Source: Mycobacterium sp. SM1
GTDB lineage: Bacteria; Actinomycetota; Actinomycetes; Mycobacteriales; Mycobacteriaceae
Direction: 5' to 3'
Length of the DNA: 64,000 nucleotides
Assembly (NCBI RefSeq): GCF_018361265.1
Contig: NZ_JAFLNH010000001.1
Location: 682,001-746,000, forward strand
Part shown: piece after piece, positions 57,088-64,000 of the stretch
Position numbering within the stretch: position 1 is the first letter of the stretch
How the letters are laid out: every line of letters begins with the position of its first letter
Made by a program: the position numbers and the translations under genes
Notes under the pieces: model-generated
Database searches by the model: none
What the model was told of the DNA's origin: nothing
What the model saw: the letters and a program-made list of their open reading frames with translations, nothing else

Positions 57088-58782
57088 GTGACTGCGCGGC
57101 GCCGCAATCCCCCGGGTCGGCTGGCGGCTCCATCGGGGCGCCGCGGTGGCAGCCGACCCCTCGGCGAGCACCCTGGCATGGCCAACTATCCGGCTCCCGC
57201 GGCCGATGACACCTCGGGCTATCGGCGACTGCGCCGTCCGCCGCCGATGCCCAGTGCCAATCGCTACCTTCCGCCGTTGCACCGCTCGGCCGAACCGGCC
57301 GGCGGCGAGCCACCGCCACCTTCCGGTTCCGGCGAACGCGCCACCGTCACTCGGGCCGCGGCGCAGCGCAGCCGCGAAATGGGATCCCGAATGTATTGGC
57401 TGGTCCAGAAGGCCGCCACCGCCGACGGTGCCGACAAGTCCGGGCTGACGGCGCTGACCTGGCCGGTGGTAGCGAACTTTGCCGTGGATTCCGCGATGGC
57501 GGTCGCACTGGCCAACACGCTGTTCTTCGCTGCGGCCACCGCGGAGAGCAAAGATCGGGTCGCGTTGTATCTGTTGATCACGATCGCGCCGTTCGCGGTG
57601 ATCACGCCGCTGATCGGGCCGGCCCTGGACCGGCTGCAGCATGGCCGCCGGGTGGCGCTGGCGACGTCGTTCGGACTGCGAACCGCGCTGGCGCTGACGT
57701 TGATCATGAACTACGACGGGGCCAGCGGCAGCTTTCCGTCGTGGGTGCTCTACCCGTGCGCGCTGGCGATGATGGTGCTCTCGAAGTCGTTTTCGGTGCT
57801 GCGCAGCGCGGTGACACCGCGAGTGATGCCGCCGACGATCGACTTGGTGCGCGTCAACTCGCGCCTGACGGTGTTCGGCCTGCTCGGAGGCACCGTCGGC
57901 GGCGGTGCGATCGCCTCCGGGGTGGAGTTCGTGTTCACCCATTTGTTCGCGCTGCCCGGTGCGCTGTTTGTCATCGTGGCGGTCAGCGCTGCCGGGGCCT
58001 GGCTATCGATGCGGATTCCCCGCTGGGTCGAGGTGACCGCCGGCGAGGTGCCGGCCACCTTGAGCTATCGGCGTCGCCGCGATCGGCCCCGCGGCAGCTG
58101 GCCGGAAGAAGTCAGGCGGGTAGCCGGCGTTCGACAACCCTTGGGCCGCAACATCATTACCGCATTGTGGGGCAACGCGACCATCAAGGTGATGGTCGGT
58201 TTCCTGTTTTTGTACCCGGCGTTCGTCGCCAAAGCGCACGACAGCAGCGGATGGGTGCAGCTGGGCATGCTGGGCCTCATCGGCGCCGCCGCCGCGATCG
58301 GCAATTTCGCCGGCAATTTCACCAGTGCCCGGCTGCGGCTGGGCAGGCCTACGGTGCTGGTGGTGCGCTGCACCGTGGCGGTTACCGCGGCCGCGCTGGC
58401 GGTTGCGGTGACCGCAAGCTGGGTGGTGGCCGCCGGTGCCACGCTGATCACCGCCGGCGCGAGCGCTATCGCGAAAGCCTCGCTGGACGCCTCGCTGCAG
58501 GATGATCTTCCCGAGCAGTCACGGGCATCGGCGTTCGGGCGTTCGGAGTCGATATTGCAGCTGGCCTGGGTGCTGGGCGGCGCGCTGGGCGTGCTGGTGT
58601 ACACCGAGCTATGGGTCGGCTTCACCGTGGTCACCGCGTTGTTGATCTTGGGCCTGGCCCAGACGATTGTCAGCTTCCGCGGCGACTCGCTGATTCCCGG
58701 CTTGGGAGGCAACCGGCCCGTTCTGGTTGAGCGGCAGGGGGCCCACCGGGGCGGCAACGGCGCAACGGTGCCCTTTGAGTGA
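57088..58782 (+). CDS. MFS-type membrane transporter (Rv0876c-like)
   Basis: The product is about 564 aa from GTG 57088 (VTARRRNPP), with GGGGGAGA about 9 nt upstream. The first about 100 residues are Pro/Arg-rich and cytoplasmic. About twelve membrane segments follow, in two sets separated by a basic loop (TLSYRRRRDRPRGSWPEEVRR). An MFS-like GPALDRLQHGRRVALATSFGLR occurs between helices 2 and 3. The substrate is unknown. It corresponds to H37Rv Rv0876c. An upstream ATG in the same frame overlaps DUF3027 and is less likely. Confidence 0.84.
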   Translation: MTARRRNPPGRLAAPSGRRGGSRPLGEHPGMANYPAPAADDTSGYRRLRRPPPMPSANRYLPPLHRSAEPAGGEPPPPSGSGERATVTRAAAQRSREMGSRMYWLVQKAATADGADKSGLTALTWPVVANFAVDSAMAVALANTLFFAAATAESKDRVALYLLITIAPFAVITPLIGPALDRLQHGRRVALATSFGLRTALALTLIMNYDGASGSFPSWVLYPCALAMMVLSKSFSVLRSAVTPRVMPPTIDLVRVNSRLTVFGLLGGTVGGGAIASGVEFVFTHLFALPGALFVIVAVSAAGAWLSMRIPRWVEVTAGEVPATLSYRRRRDRPRGSWPEEVRRVAGVRQPLGRNIITALWGNATIKVMVGFLFLYPAFVAKAHDSSGWVQLGMLGLIGAAAAIGNFAGNFTSARLRLGRPTVLVVRCTVAVTAAALAVAVTASWVVAAGATLITAGASAIAKASLDASLQDDLPEQSRASAFGRSESILQLAWVLGGALGVLVYTELWVGFTVVTALLILGLAQTIVSFRGDSLIPGLGGNRPVLVERQGAHRGGNGATVPFE

Positions 58783-58839
58783 GGCAGGCTTTCGCGTGGC
58801 GCCCCCGCAGCCCCGCACCTACCGCGTAGGGTGGTCGCC

Positions 58840-60870
58840 GTGGCTGAAACCCTGGACACCGGGGCGATCCTCGCAGATGTTCTGGCCGCACACGGTCCAT
58901 TGCACGAAGACGAGATCGCACGCCGGCTGCACGAGTGCGGGGTCGCTGATCCGGACGGGGTGCTGGATCAGCTTCTCGATGAAACCGAATGTCCGGCAGG
59001 GCAGCTGGTTGACGACCGGTGGGTGTGGCTGCCGAGGGTGCTGGCCGGGCGGGTGTTCACCCACCGGCTGAGCGCCGACGAGGCGGCGCACGACCTGCTC
59101 ACCGTAACCCCGGATTTGGACCCGATCACCGCGCTCTGCGGGCACGAGCGGTACCGGCGGCTCGCCGACGGGTCACCCGTGCTGATCGTGCTGGCCGGGT
59201 TCGACGGGGAACTCCTCGAGCAGCGGGGTGTCCCGGCGGAAGCCGTCGACCGGAACGGGGCGCTGTTGTTGGCGCCGGGCACGCTGGGGGCGCTGGGGGT
59301 GGCCGCAGGGGATCTGGTCGGGGTGCGGCTCAGCGAAGAGGGGCTGGTGCTTGAGCGGGTCACCGCGCTCGCGGACGCCCCCCTGGTGGGCCGGCGGCTG
59401 GCCGCGACGCTCGGCGACGATGAGCCGGTGTATTTCGATGCGGCGGTGTGGACGGCATGCGTCGAGGAGCCGAAGGGGTTCACCGAGCCGCTGGCGCCGT
59501 TGTGCGAGCTCATCGGCGAACACGGGTTGTCGCATCGCGGCGAGTGGCTCGCATCCGGCGGATTCGATTTCGACCGATGGTTTTTCGAGCGCGGGTGCGC
59601 CGCCCTGGCCGAGCGGCACGAGCTGGAAGCCGCCGACGCGGTCGCGCTATACGCCCTGCTCCTGGTGTATGACCAGATGGCGCTGCTGCTGATGGCGGCG
59701 GCCGCGGCGCACGAGTCCCCGCCGCATGACGGCCCCGCCACCACCATGGCCGCGGAACCATCCGCGCCGGAGCGCTTCCTCGAGCTGGTGGGTGAGCTTG
59801 GGGCCGCGCTCGCCGAGCCGCGGCTGGCCGAGCTGCTGGTGGCCGAGACGGTCGGTGCCGGCCACGCCGGAGCGGTCGCGCTGGGCGTCTTTGCCGAGGC
59901 GCTGGAACCCCGGGTACCGCGCCCGGCGCGGGTGGCGTGCCGCTGGCTGCGGGCGGTGGCACTGGAGCGGCTCGGCGATCTCGAAGCGGCCGAACGTAAC
60001 CTGCTGGCGGCAGAGTCGATGGATCCGGGCTGGCCGCTGCCGCTACTCGATCTGGCCCGCATCGCCTCCGACCGCGGCGACGCCGAGCGTGGGCTGGCGT
60101 TGCTGCGCCGTGCCGGCGCCGAGCCGGACCACCCGCTGGCGGAGTTGCTGGAGCGGCACCGACCCGAACCGCGGCGCGACCTGGGCCGAAATCAGCCCTG
60201 CTGGTGCGGCTCTGGACGCAAGTACAAAAAGTGTCATCTCGGGCGCGAGCGATTGCCCCTGGCCGGGCGCGCGGACTGGCTGTATGCGAAGGCGATCCAG
60301 CACGCGCTGCTCGGCGGGTGGAACGGCCTGCTGGTCGAGGCGGGCTACCAACGCTACCGCTACACCCACCAGGATCCCGACGCGCTGGCCGCGGCGCTGG
60401 CTGACCCCCTGGTGATCGACGCGGTGCTATTTGAGGGTGGCGCGTTCGCGGAGTTCGTGGCGGCGCGCGGGTCGCTGCTGCCCGAGGACGAGCGGCTGCT
60501 GGCCGAGCAATGGCTGCTGGTGGAGCGCTCGGTGTTCGAGGTTGAGCGGGTGCGGGCCGGGCAGAGTGTCACCGTACGCGATGTCCGTAGCGGCGACCGC
60601 CACGAGGTTCGGGAGGGCGGCCGCGGTCTTCGGCCGGGGCAGCTGATCTGCGCCCGGGTGCTGCCCACCGGGGACGGCGAGCGGTTCGTCGGTGGGCTGG
60701 AACCGGTCGCGCTGCACGAGCGCGACCACCTGATCGATCTGCTCGACGCCAAAGCTGACGCGGTGACGCTGGTGGCAACGCTGAGCCGTCGATGCACGCC
60801 ACCGGCGTTTGCCAGCACCGAGGGGGATGCCGAAGGGAACGAGGTCCGGCGCGCATCCGGGCCGGCCTGA
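58840..60870 (+). CDS. Large SEC-C motif protein of unknown function
   Basis: The 676-aa soluble protein from GTG 58840 (VAETLDTG) has AGGGTGG 5 nt upstream. The N-terminus (about 1-60) looks like a winged-helix fold (GPLHEDEIARRLHECGVADPDGVLDQLLDE). A TPR-like helical pair lies around 370-430 (RWLRAVALERLGDLEAAERNLLAAE). A complete zinc-binding SEC-C motif is at about 450 (GRNQPCWCGSGRKYKKCH). SEC-C tails are found on SecA and many uncharacterised proteins. No catalytic site is recognised. It is monocistronic, 57 bp after the MFS gene. Confidence 0.8.
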   Translation: MAETLDTGAILADVLAAHGPLHEDEIARRLHECGVADPDGVLDQLLDETECPAGQLVDDRWVWLPRVLAGRVFTHRLSADEAAHDLLTVTPDLDPITALCGHERYRRLADGSPVLIVLAGFDGELLEQRGVPAEAVDRNGALLLAPGTLGALGVAAGDLVGVRLSEEGLVLERVTALADAPLVGRRLAATLGDDEPVYFDAAVWTACVEEPKGFTEPLAPLCELIGEHGLSHRGEWLASGGFDFDRWFFERGCAALAERHELEAADAVALYALLLVYDQMALLLMAAAAAHESPPHDGPATTMAAEPSAPERFLELVGELGAALAEPRLAELLVAETVGAGHAGAVALGVFAEALEPRVPRPARVACRWLRAVALERLGDLEAAERNLLAAESMDPGWPLPLLDLARIASDRGDAERGLALLRRAGAEPDHPLAELLERHRPEPRRDLGRNQPCWCGSGRKYKKCHLGRERLPLAGRADWLYAKAIQHALLGGWNGLLVEAGYQRYRYTHQDPDALAAALADPLVIDAVLFEGGAFAEFVAARGSLLPEDERLLAEQWLLVERSVFEVERVRAGQSVTVRDVRSGDRHEVREGGRGLRPGQLICARVLPTGDGERFVGGLEPVALHERDHLIDLLDAKADAVTLVATLSRRCTPPAFASTEGDAEGNEVRRASGPA

Positions 60871-61221
60871 TGAGCGACGGCGGCACCCAACGGGTGGTGG
60901 CAGCTCGCGATTGTGGTGGCCGGTGGTGACCGGGTGGCGGTCGTCGGACCTGTCCGGCAGTAACGGGTGCCGGGGACACCGGCATATGGGCGGTGGACGT
61001 TTGGCTGGCCGACACACCGGATGGGCACAGTGCTGGTGGGCGATCGATCTTGCGGATCGACGAGCCGGATGCCGTCGCAGGCAAACCCCGGGCAGCAAGG
61101 CGGTTGGGTGTGAAACCCGCTGGGGATCGGCTGCCGGTGGGACATCCAGATCGACTGGTACCGAAAAGCATTGGCCAACAAACCCGCCCGGCGAAACTGG
61201 CAACAAATCCGGTCACCGGTT
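60871..61221. other. Intergenic region between convergent genes
   Basis: Frames are open on both strands, but none shows codon bias, a ribosome site or a recognisable domain. No repeat or strong hairpin stands out. It may be decayed DNA. Confidence 0.4.
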
Positions 61222-62247
61222 TCACGCCAGCGGCTCCACGCCGTGACCGGCGGGCACCCGCTCGGCCTCAAGTGGCGGCCCGGGAGGCGAACCGTCACCG
61301 AATGGATTGCCGCCCAAAGCCTCCCGGCCATGGGGTGTCAGCCAGCCAGCTAGCTCCGGGCCTTTGGGCACGATGCGGGTGGGGTTGATATCGGCGTGCA
61401 CGACGTAGTAATGCTGCTTGATCTGGACGAAATCGACGGTGTCGCCGAAACCCGGCGTCTGGAACAGGTCGCGGGCGTAGGCCCACAGCACCGGCATCTC
61501 GGTGAGCTTGCAGCGATTGCACTTGAAATGGCCGTGATAGACCGCGTCGAAACGGACCAACGTGGTAAACAGCCGGACATCGGCTTCGGTGATGGTGTCG
61601 CCCACCAGATATCGCTGGCCCGACAGGCGATCGCTCACCCAGTCCAGCGCGGTGAACAGCCGGTCGTAGGCCGCGTCATAGGCCTGCTGCGAGCCGGCGA
61701 AGCCGCAGCGGTAGACACCGTTGTTGATGTCGGCGTAGACCCGTTTGCTCACATCGTCGATCTCCGCGCGCAGCGGCTCGGGATACAACTGCGGAGCGCC
61801 GTCACGGTGATAGGCGGTCCACTGCGTGGAAAAGTCCAGGGTCATCTGCGCGAAGTCGTTCGTGACCACCTTGCCGGTGGGGATGTCAACAATAGCCGGG
61901 ACGGTGATCCCCTTCGGGTAGCCGGGAAATCGTTTGAAATAGGCGTCTTGCAGCCGCGCGATCTTCAGCACCGGGTCCACACCACCGGGATCGAGGTCGA
62001 AGGTCCAGCTGCGCTGGTCGTGGGTCGGGCCGCAAAACCCGATGGACAGCGCGTTTTCCAGCCCCAGTAACCGTCGGACGATGATTGCGCGGTTGGCCCA
62101 CGGGCAGGCCCGGGCCACGACAAGCCGGTAGCGGCCGGGCTCGACGGGGTAGCCGTCGCGCCCGTCTGCGGTGATGCGGGTGGTGATGTAGTCGGTGTCG
62201 CGGGTGAACTCGCCCGCCTCGGCGACATAGGATCCCATGCCTCCCAT
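61222..62247 (-). CDS. Xi-class glutathione S-transferase-like protein
   Basis: The 341-aa protein has the xi-class (glutathionyl-hydroquinone reductase) layout. The catalytic-Cys motif CPWANRAIIVRRLLGLE is near residue 48. VPAIVDIPTGKVVTNDF lies around 115-135 and a C-terminal helical domain has LVGDTITEADVRLFTTLVRFD. A C-terminal CNRCKLTEMPVLWAYARDLF segment is also typical. Such enzymes reduce glutathionylated quinols; mycobacteria use mycothiol instead, so the thiol partner is open. ATG 62238 is an alternative start. It is flanked by an IS3 remnant. Confidence 0.86.
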   Translation of the reverse strand: MGGMGSYVAEAGEFTRDTDYITTRITADGRDGYPVEPGRYRLVVARACPWANRAIIVRRLLGLENALSIGFCGPTHDQRSWTFDLDPGGVDPVLKIARLQDAYFKRFPGYPKGITVPAIVDIPTGKVVTNDFAQMTLDFSTQWTAYHRDGAPQLYPEPLRAEIDDVSKRVYADINNGVYRCGFAGSQQAYDAAYDRLFTALDWVSDRLSGQRYLVGDTITEADVRLFTTLVRFDAVYHGHFKCNRCKLTEMPVLWAYARDLFQTPGFGDTVDFVQIKQHYYVVHADINPTRIVPKGPELAGWLTPHGREALGGNPFGDGSPPGPPLEAERVPAGHGVEPLA

Positions 62248-62476
62248 GGTGCCCGGATGACGATGCGGCGATTGCGCTCGTCAGCTTCGCCTCAACCTGT
62301 GGACCAGTGGTTTGGTGTGGTCGCGGGCCTGATTTTCGGCATGGTTGAGGCGTTTGGGATGGTGTAGCCAGAGGTGATCTGTCGAGCTGAACCAGCTACC
62401 TGATCGACATTTGGCGTGCCTCCCACTTTCCGGACTGCGGACCAAATAAGGTTCGATCCGGAAAGGGTGAGAGGAA

Positions 62477-62750
62477 TTGTTTGGGAAATACACGAAAGAT
62501 AAGCCCGAGTTTCGGGACGAGATTGCGAAGCTCGTGGTGGAGTCGAATAGGTCGATCGCCGAGGTGGCCCGCGAGTACGGGCTCAATGAGACGACGGTGG
62601 GGGTGGGTAAAGAAGTATCGCGCCGCGCACGCCGCCGACGAGCCGCAGGTGGAGTTGTCTGAGCGTGCCCGATTACGGGAACGTGAACGCCGCACCCGGG
62701 AACTGGAGATGGAAAGCGCCTTTTTAAAAAAGCGCGGCGTACTTCGCGAA
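62477..62750 (+). pseudogene. IS3-family transposase OrfA remnant
   Basis: The N-terminal helix-turn-helix part reads FRDEIAKLVVESNRSIAEVA then EYGLNETTVG. After a small deletion (around 62600) the frame changes to WVKKYRAAHAADEPQVELSE and a leucine-zipper-like RARLRERERRTRELEMESAF. It is not a functional gene. Confidence 0.78.
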
Positions 62751-62759
62751 GGAGCCACG

Positions 62760-63666
62760 GTGATCGAGCAGTATGCGTTGGTGGCCGCGAAGCACGCCGA
62801 CCGGGTGCGCGCCGGCGCCGCTGGGCCGGCCATCGCGGTGATGACCACGCTGCTCGGGGTGTCGAAGTCGGGCTCCTGCGAGTGACTGGGCCGCTCGCCC
62901 AGTCACACCTGGCGGCGCCGCGAGGAGTTGGCCGCCAAACTCACGGCCCGGTGTGACTGCTTCGCAGGTGTCTAGGGGTATCGGCGCATCCACGCGCCGA
63001 GTTGCCCCGCGCCGGCGAGCGCGTCGGCGCTGAGTTGCTCCGCCACCTCATGCGAGAAATGCATCGTGTTGCAGGGCGGCCGCGGCCATATACACGCACG
63101 ACCATTCCTGGTGAGACCCAACACGACGTGCCCGACCTGGTGGGCCGTGATGTCACCGCGCAACGGCCCAGCGTAGGGCTGCTCGGCGACATCACCTACA
63201 TCCCGACCTGGCAGGGCTGGCTGTGCGTGGCGACCGTCATCGACTGCTTCAACACGGAGGTGGTCGGCTATGCGATGGCCGAGCACATGCGCACCGAGCT
63301 GGTAGCCGACGCGTTGGCGATGGCCGCTGGCGATCACGGCCTTGAACCCGGTTGCATTACGCATTCAGACCGCGGCGCTCAATATAGGTCATCCGAATAC
63401 CGTGCGGCGCTCGAGCGTCTCGGGTTGCGCCATTCCCTGGGGCGGACCGCAGTGTGTTGGGATAACGCGCTGGCGGAATCCTTTTTCGCCAGCCTGAAAA
63501 ACGAGCGGGTGCATCACATGGTGTATCCGACAAGAAAGAAAGCGCAGGAGGATATTGCCGCTACATCGAACTGTTCTCCAATCGACGCAGAATTCATTCC
63601 GCACTCGGCTACCGGGCACCGCATGAAGTCCGCACCGAATACCTGAATTCACAGCTCGCGGCGTAA
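62760..63666 (+). pseudogene. IS3-family transposase OrfB (integrase core) remnant
   Basis: The start VIEQYALVAAKHADRVRAG is followed by a stop and a garbled stretch. The rve integrase core then resumes at TIPGETQHDVPDLVGRD, with the catalytic residues in GDITYIPTW, HSDRGAQY and NALAESFFASLKNE. A late frameshift (about 63555) separates the HSALGYR...EYLNSQLAA end. At least three lesions are present, so it is inactive. Confidence 0.8.
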
Positions 63667-63707
63667 ACTACCGAGAAAACCGCAGTCCGAAAAATGCGGG
63701 GCAGCCC

Positions 63708-63899
63708 AATTGCCCGCGCTCACCTACTGACCCACTGCGGGCGCGGCGCACTGCTGGCCCTGCTCAAAGCCGAACAGATAGCCCCTGAAGAACTCGCCGA
63801 ATCACCCATGTCACTGAACTCGTCGACGACATCGAAGTCCTCAACCGACGCGCGCACCTACCCGGCCTACGTGAACTCCGACAACGCCTCTACGGCTGA
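63708..63899 (+). pseudogene. Gene fragment cut by the IS3-type element
   Basis: Immediately after the element, two frames joined by a frameshift near 63805 read coherent helical sequence: THCGRGALLALLKAEQIAPE and then VTELVDDIEVLNRRAHLPGL, ending RELRQRLYG. This looks like the C-terminal end of a gene interrupted by the insertion. The family is not recognised. Confidence 0.4.
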
Positions 63900-64000
63900 C
63901 CGGACCAGATGCTGCACGGCCCCGACACATCAGCCAGTAACCAACGCCGGGCGGGCGCTGCCACCGCAGCCCCGCCCCGCAACGGAACTCCCGCAGCACA

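Larger units (their letters stand above)
62416..63707 (+). mobile_element. Decayed IS3-family insertion element
   Basis: The element of about 1.3 kb has imperfect inverted ends sharing TTCGGACTGCGG (left about 62416-62440, right about 63680-63707). It carries overlapping orfA and orfB with an A6G slippery stretch near 62726, all frameshifted. The boundaries are judged from the inverted repeats only. Confidence 0.75.

Noticed and set aside
60569..61225. Minus-strand frame over the SEC-C gene end and the following gap
   Set aside because: No codon bias or domain; Arg/Ser/Pro-rich; the part outside the SEC-C gene shows no ribosome site.
63002..63646. Functional IS3 transposase
   Set aside because: It contains the catalytic core only; the N-terminal part is disrupted and the C-terminus is out of frame.

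Overview
The window is high-GC chromosomal DNA from a slow-growing Mycobacterium or close relative. The signs are a mycobacterial nuo operon, PrrAB, GltA2, CitA, FprB, SepH, MoxR3 and EchA6, MIRU-type interspersed repeats, GTG starts and ATGA/GTGA gene overlaps. Comparisons with M. tuberculosis H37Rv locus numbers are from memory. The species is not resolved.

Layout. (1) 1-9149: the 3' end of a respiratory complex I operon, nuoG (partial) to nuoN; a 52-bp MIRU-type tandem array sits between nuoG and nuoH. (2) 9209-13277, minus strand: a small membrane protein, a DUF58 protein, MoxR3 and two membrane proteins (the Rv3162c-Rv3166c block). (3) 13441-17080, minus strand: an SRPBCC protein, a membrane protein, an Rv0909/Rv0910-like toxin-antitoxin pair, an Rv0906-like metallo-hydrolase that has lost its stop codon, and EchA6. 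(4) 17106-20386, minus strand: a GT4 glycosyltransferase and glycogen-debranching-enzyme pair behind a perfect CIRCE (HrcA operator). (5) 20585-22645: prrA-prrB. (6) 22894-39614: a lipid or polyketide island. It holds two single-module type I PKS genes, a convergent SDR/phosphohistidine fusion protein (Rv2047c-like, a neighbour of pks12 in H37Rv) and an MmpL/RND transporter.

(7) 39915-60870: a core block collinear with H37Rv Rv0898c down to Rv0876c, with gaps: DUF2630, an FAD oxidoreductase, gltA2, pdxH, a decayed IS element, citA, a VOC protein, fprB, a diiron oxygenase, serC, sepH, DUF2537, a SpoU methyltransferase, a MarR regulator, DUF2530, an SRPBCC protein, DUF3027 and an MFS transporter, then a SEC-C protein. 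(8) 61222-64000: a xi-class GST-like enzyme, a decayed IS3-family element and a gene fragment.

Functional reading. The nuo and two citrate synthase genes serve central energy metabolism. The PKS genes carry N- and C-terminal docking segments that could pair in a closed loop. With methylmalonyl-type AT motifs and DH-KR versus DH-ER-KR reduction, they suggest a split relative of the mycoketide synthase Pks12 making a multiply methyl-branched lipid, with the MmpL protein as candidate exporter. The most notable points are the CIRCE element at a sugar-polymer operon, the near-identical KR-ACP duplication in the two PKS genes, the MIRU array that links nuoG to nuoH through two overlapping mini-ORFs, and the stop-codon loss that fuses a hydrolase to the antitoxin reading frame. 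The order joins two regions that lie far apart in H37Rv (Rv31xx and Rv09xx). The island sits where H37Rv has ompATb-arfBC.
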